A DNA stretch of 7,068 nucleotides. Source: Flavobacteriales bacterium (GTDB lineage: Bacteria > Bacteroidota > Bacteroidia > Flavobacteriales > UA16). The notes below the pieces were generated by a model. That model made no database searches. It was not told the origin of the DNA and saw only the letters and a program-made list of their open reading frames with translations. Each line of letters opens with the position of its first letter. The stretch's first letter is position 1. The DNA lies in NCBI GenBank assembly GCA_030831885.1, contig JAURKF010000014.1, forward strand, positions 1-7,068, read 5' to 3'. The position numbers were made by a program, and so were the translations under genes. Shown one piece after another: positions 6,212-7,068 of the stretch.

Positions 6212-7042
6212 ATGAATAAAACCAATAAAACCTCTAATTCTATGAGTCAGAAGTCAGGCAGCAATTTCAGCTCGATCTTCCCTTACATTGCCATTCCTGT
6301 TGCGCTCGTCGTGGGTGTGCTTATTTACATGTATGTATTGGGTAATCCGGCCAATTTCGAAGGTGGCGACCCGCATCTGGGGCATCCAATCGATGGTAAT
6401 TTATACGGAACGATTTACAAGGGTGGATTCATCGTGCCATTCCTCATAGCTGTAAATATCATTGTTCTTACCTTCTTCCTGGAGCGTTTGATTAGTTTAT
6501 TTCAGGCACGCGGCACAGGTAGCGTTGACAAATTCGTTCACAACGTACGCACATTGCTGAACAATGGTCAGATTGATGCTGCCATCGCTGCATGCGACAA
6601 GCAAAAAGGGTCTGTAGGTGCTGTAATGCGGGCCGGTTTGGTGAAATACAAGACACTTTCTGCAGATAACACCATGGATAAGGAATCAAAAGTGGGCGCT
6701 CTCAAGCAAGAGCTCGAAGAAGCAACATCTCTTGAGCTTCCGATGCTTTCCAAGAACCTCGTTATACTTTCCACATCCGCATCCCTCGGTGTATTGATTG
6801 GACTCTTGGGTACGGTATCGGGTATGATCAAGTCATTCTCGGCAATGGCTGCCGGTGTGCCGGATCCTGCGCAGCTTTCTGTCGGTATCTCTGAAGCACT
6901 TGTAAATACATTCCTCGGTATCTTGGCTTCGGCTGTTGCGATTTTGTTGTACAACTTCTTCAGCAACCGTATCGACCAGCTTACCTATGGCATTGACGAA
7001 GCAGGCTTCTCTGTTGCACAGACATTCGCTTCTAAGCACTAA
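6212..7042 (+). CDS. MotA/TolQ/ExbB family proton channel protein
   Basis: Inner-membrane subunit of an ExbB/ExbD- or TolQ/TolR-type motor that converts proton motive force into mechanical work, for TonB-dependent uptake or envelope maintenance. Four hydrophobic segments are visible: about 22-43 (PYIAIPVALVVGVLIYMYVL), 71-92 (FIVPFLIAVNIIVLTFFL, before ERLIS), 184-207 and 228-250. The last two carry the family signature, GLLGTVSGMIKSF (197-209) and SEALVNTFLGILASA (227-241). Thr201 and Thr233 correspond to the pore-lining threonines of ExbB. The large cytoplasmic region (about 93-180) lies between the second and third segments, as in ExbB. The extra N-terminal helix followed by GNPANFEGGDP (44-54) is a variant I associate with Bacteroidota. 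The start could be ATG 6212 or the in-frame ATG 6242 (Met11); neither has a Shine-Dalgarno sequence. ExbD-type genes would be expected just downstream, beyond the window. Confidence 0.93.
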   Translation: MNKTNKTSNSMSQKSGSNFSSIFPYIAIPVALVVGVLIYMYVLGNPANFEGGDPHLGHPIDGNLYGTIYKGGFIVPFLIAVNIIVLTFFLERLISLFQARGTGSVDKFVHNVRTLLNNGQIDAAIAACDKQKGSVGAVMRAGLVKYKTLSADNTMDKESKVGALKQELEEATSLELPMLSKNLVILSTSASLGVLIGLLGTVSGMIKSFSAMAAGVPDPAQLSVGISEALVNTFLGILASAVAILLYNFFSNRIDQLTYGIDEAGFSVAQTFASKH

Positions 7043-7068
7043 TCCTACTGCTTTTATTCACTCGTAAA

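Noticed and set aside
6568..6966. Minus-strand open frame of 132 codons inside the ExbB-like gene
   Set aside because: It is antisense to conserved membrane helices with the family signature, and its own sequence has no identifiable motif.

Overview
The window looks like ordinary chromosomal housekeeping DNA from a member of the Bacteroidota, probably the Cytophagales or a close relative. Three things point there. Start codons lack a nearby Shine-Dalgarno sequence and sit behind A/T-rich leaders. A match to the Bacteroidota -7 promoter element (TAnnTTTG) occurs in the divergent intergenic region. Several protein architectures are typical of the phylum: an N-terminal HU-CCDC81-like domain joined to a membrane segment and a SPOR domain, an ExbB-like protein with an extra N-terminal membrane helix, and an exported nuclease with a C-terminal OB-fold-like domain. 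The assignment rests on recognised protein families, not on a database search.

Layout. Positions 1-810 (+) hold the C-terminal part of an aspartate kinase, cut by the window edge. A secreted DNA/RNA non-specific endonuclease follows at 850-2133 (+). Its stop codon overlaps the stop of a convergent minus-strand unit made of a SPOR-domain envelope protein (2769-3842) and, 9 nt downstream of it, a YihX-like HAD phosphatase (2130-2759). A 105-nt divergent region (3843-3947) with two outward-facing TACATTTG motifs separates this unit from dihydrolipoyl dehydrogenase (3948-5354, +). A typical 2-Cys peroxiredoxin follows (5416-6048, +) and ends at a strong intrinsic terminator (6068-6097). The last gene is a MotA/TolQ/ExbB-family proton channel (6212-7042, +). 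It is probably the first gene of an ExbB/ExbD-type operon whose remainder lies beyond the window.

How the genes relate. The window covers amino-acid biosynthesis (aspartate kinase), extracellular nucleic-acid degradation (nuclease), envelope and division biology (SPOR protein), central carbon metabolism (Lpd), peroxide defence (peroxiredoxin) and envelope energisation (ExbB-like). They do not form one pathway. The only functional pairing suggested by position is Lpd next to peroxiredoxin, both thiol-redox enzymes, and that is tentative. I found no CRISPR array, insertion sequence, tRNA, rRNA, phage gene or recognisable defence system. All seven genes are intact apart from the edge-truncated kinase. 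The least characterised element is the HU-CCDC81/SPOR protein with its divergent promoter region; nothing in the window strongly suggests a new multi-gene system.
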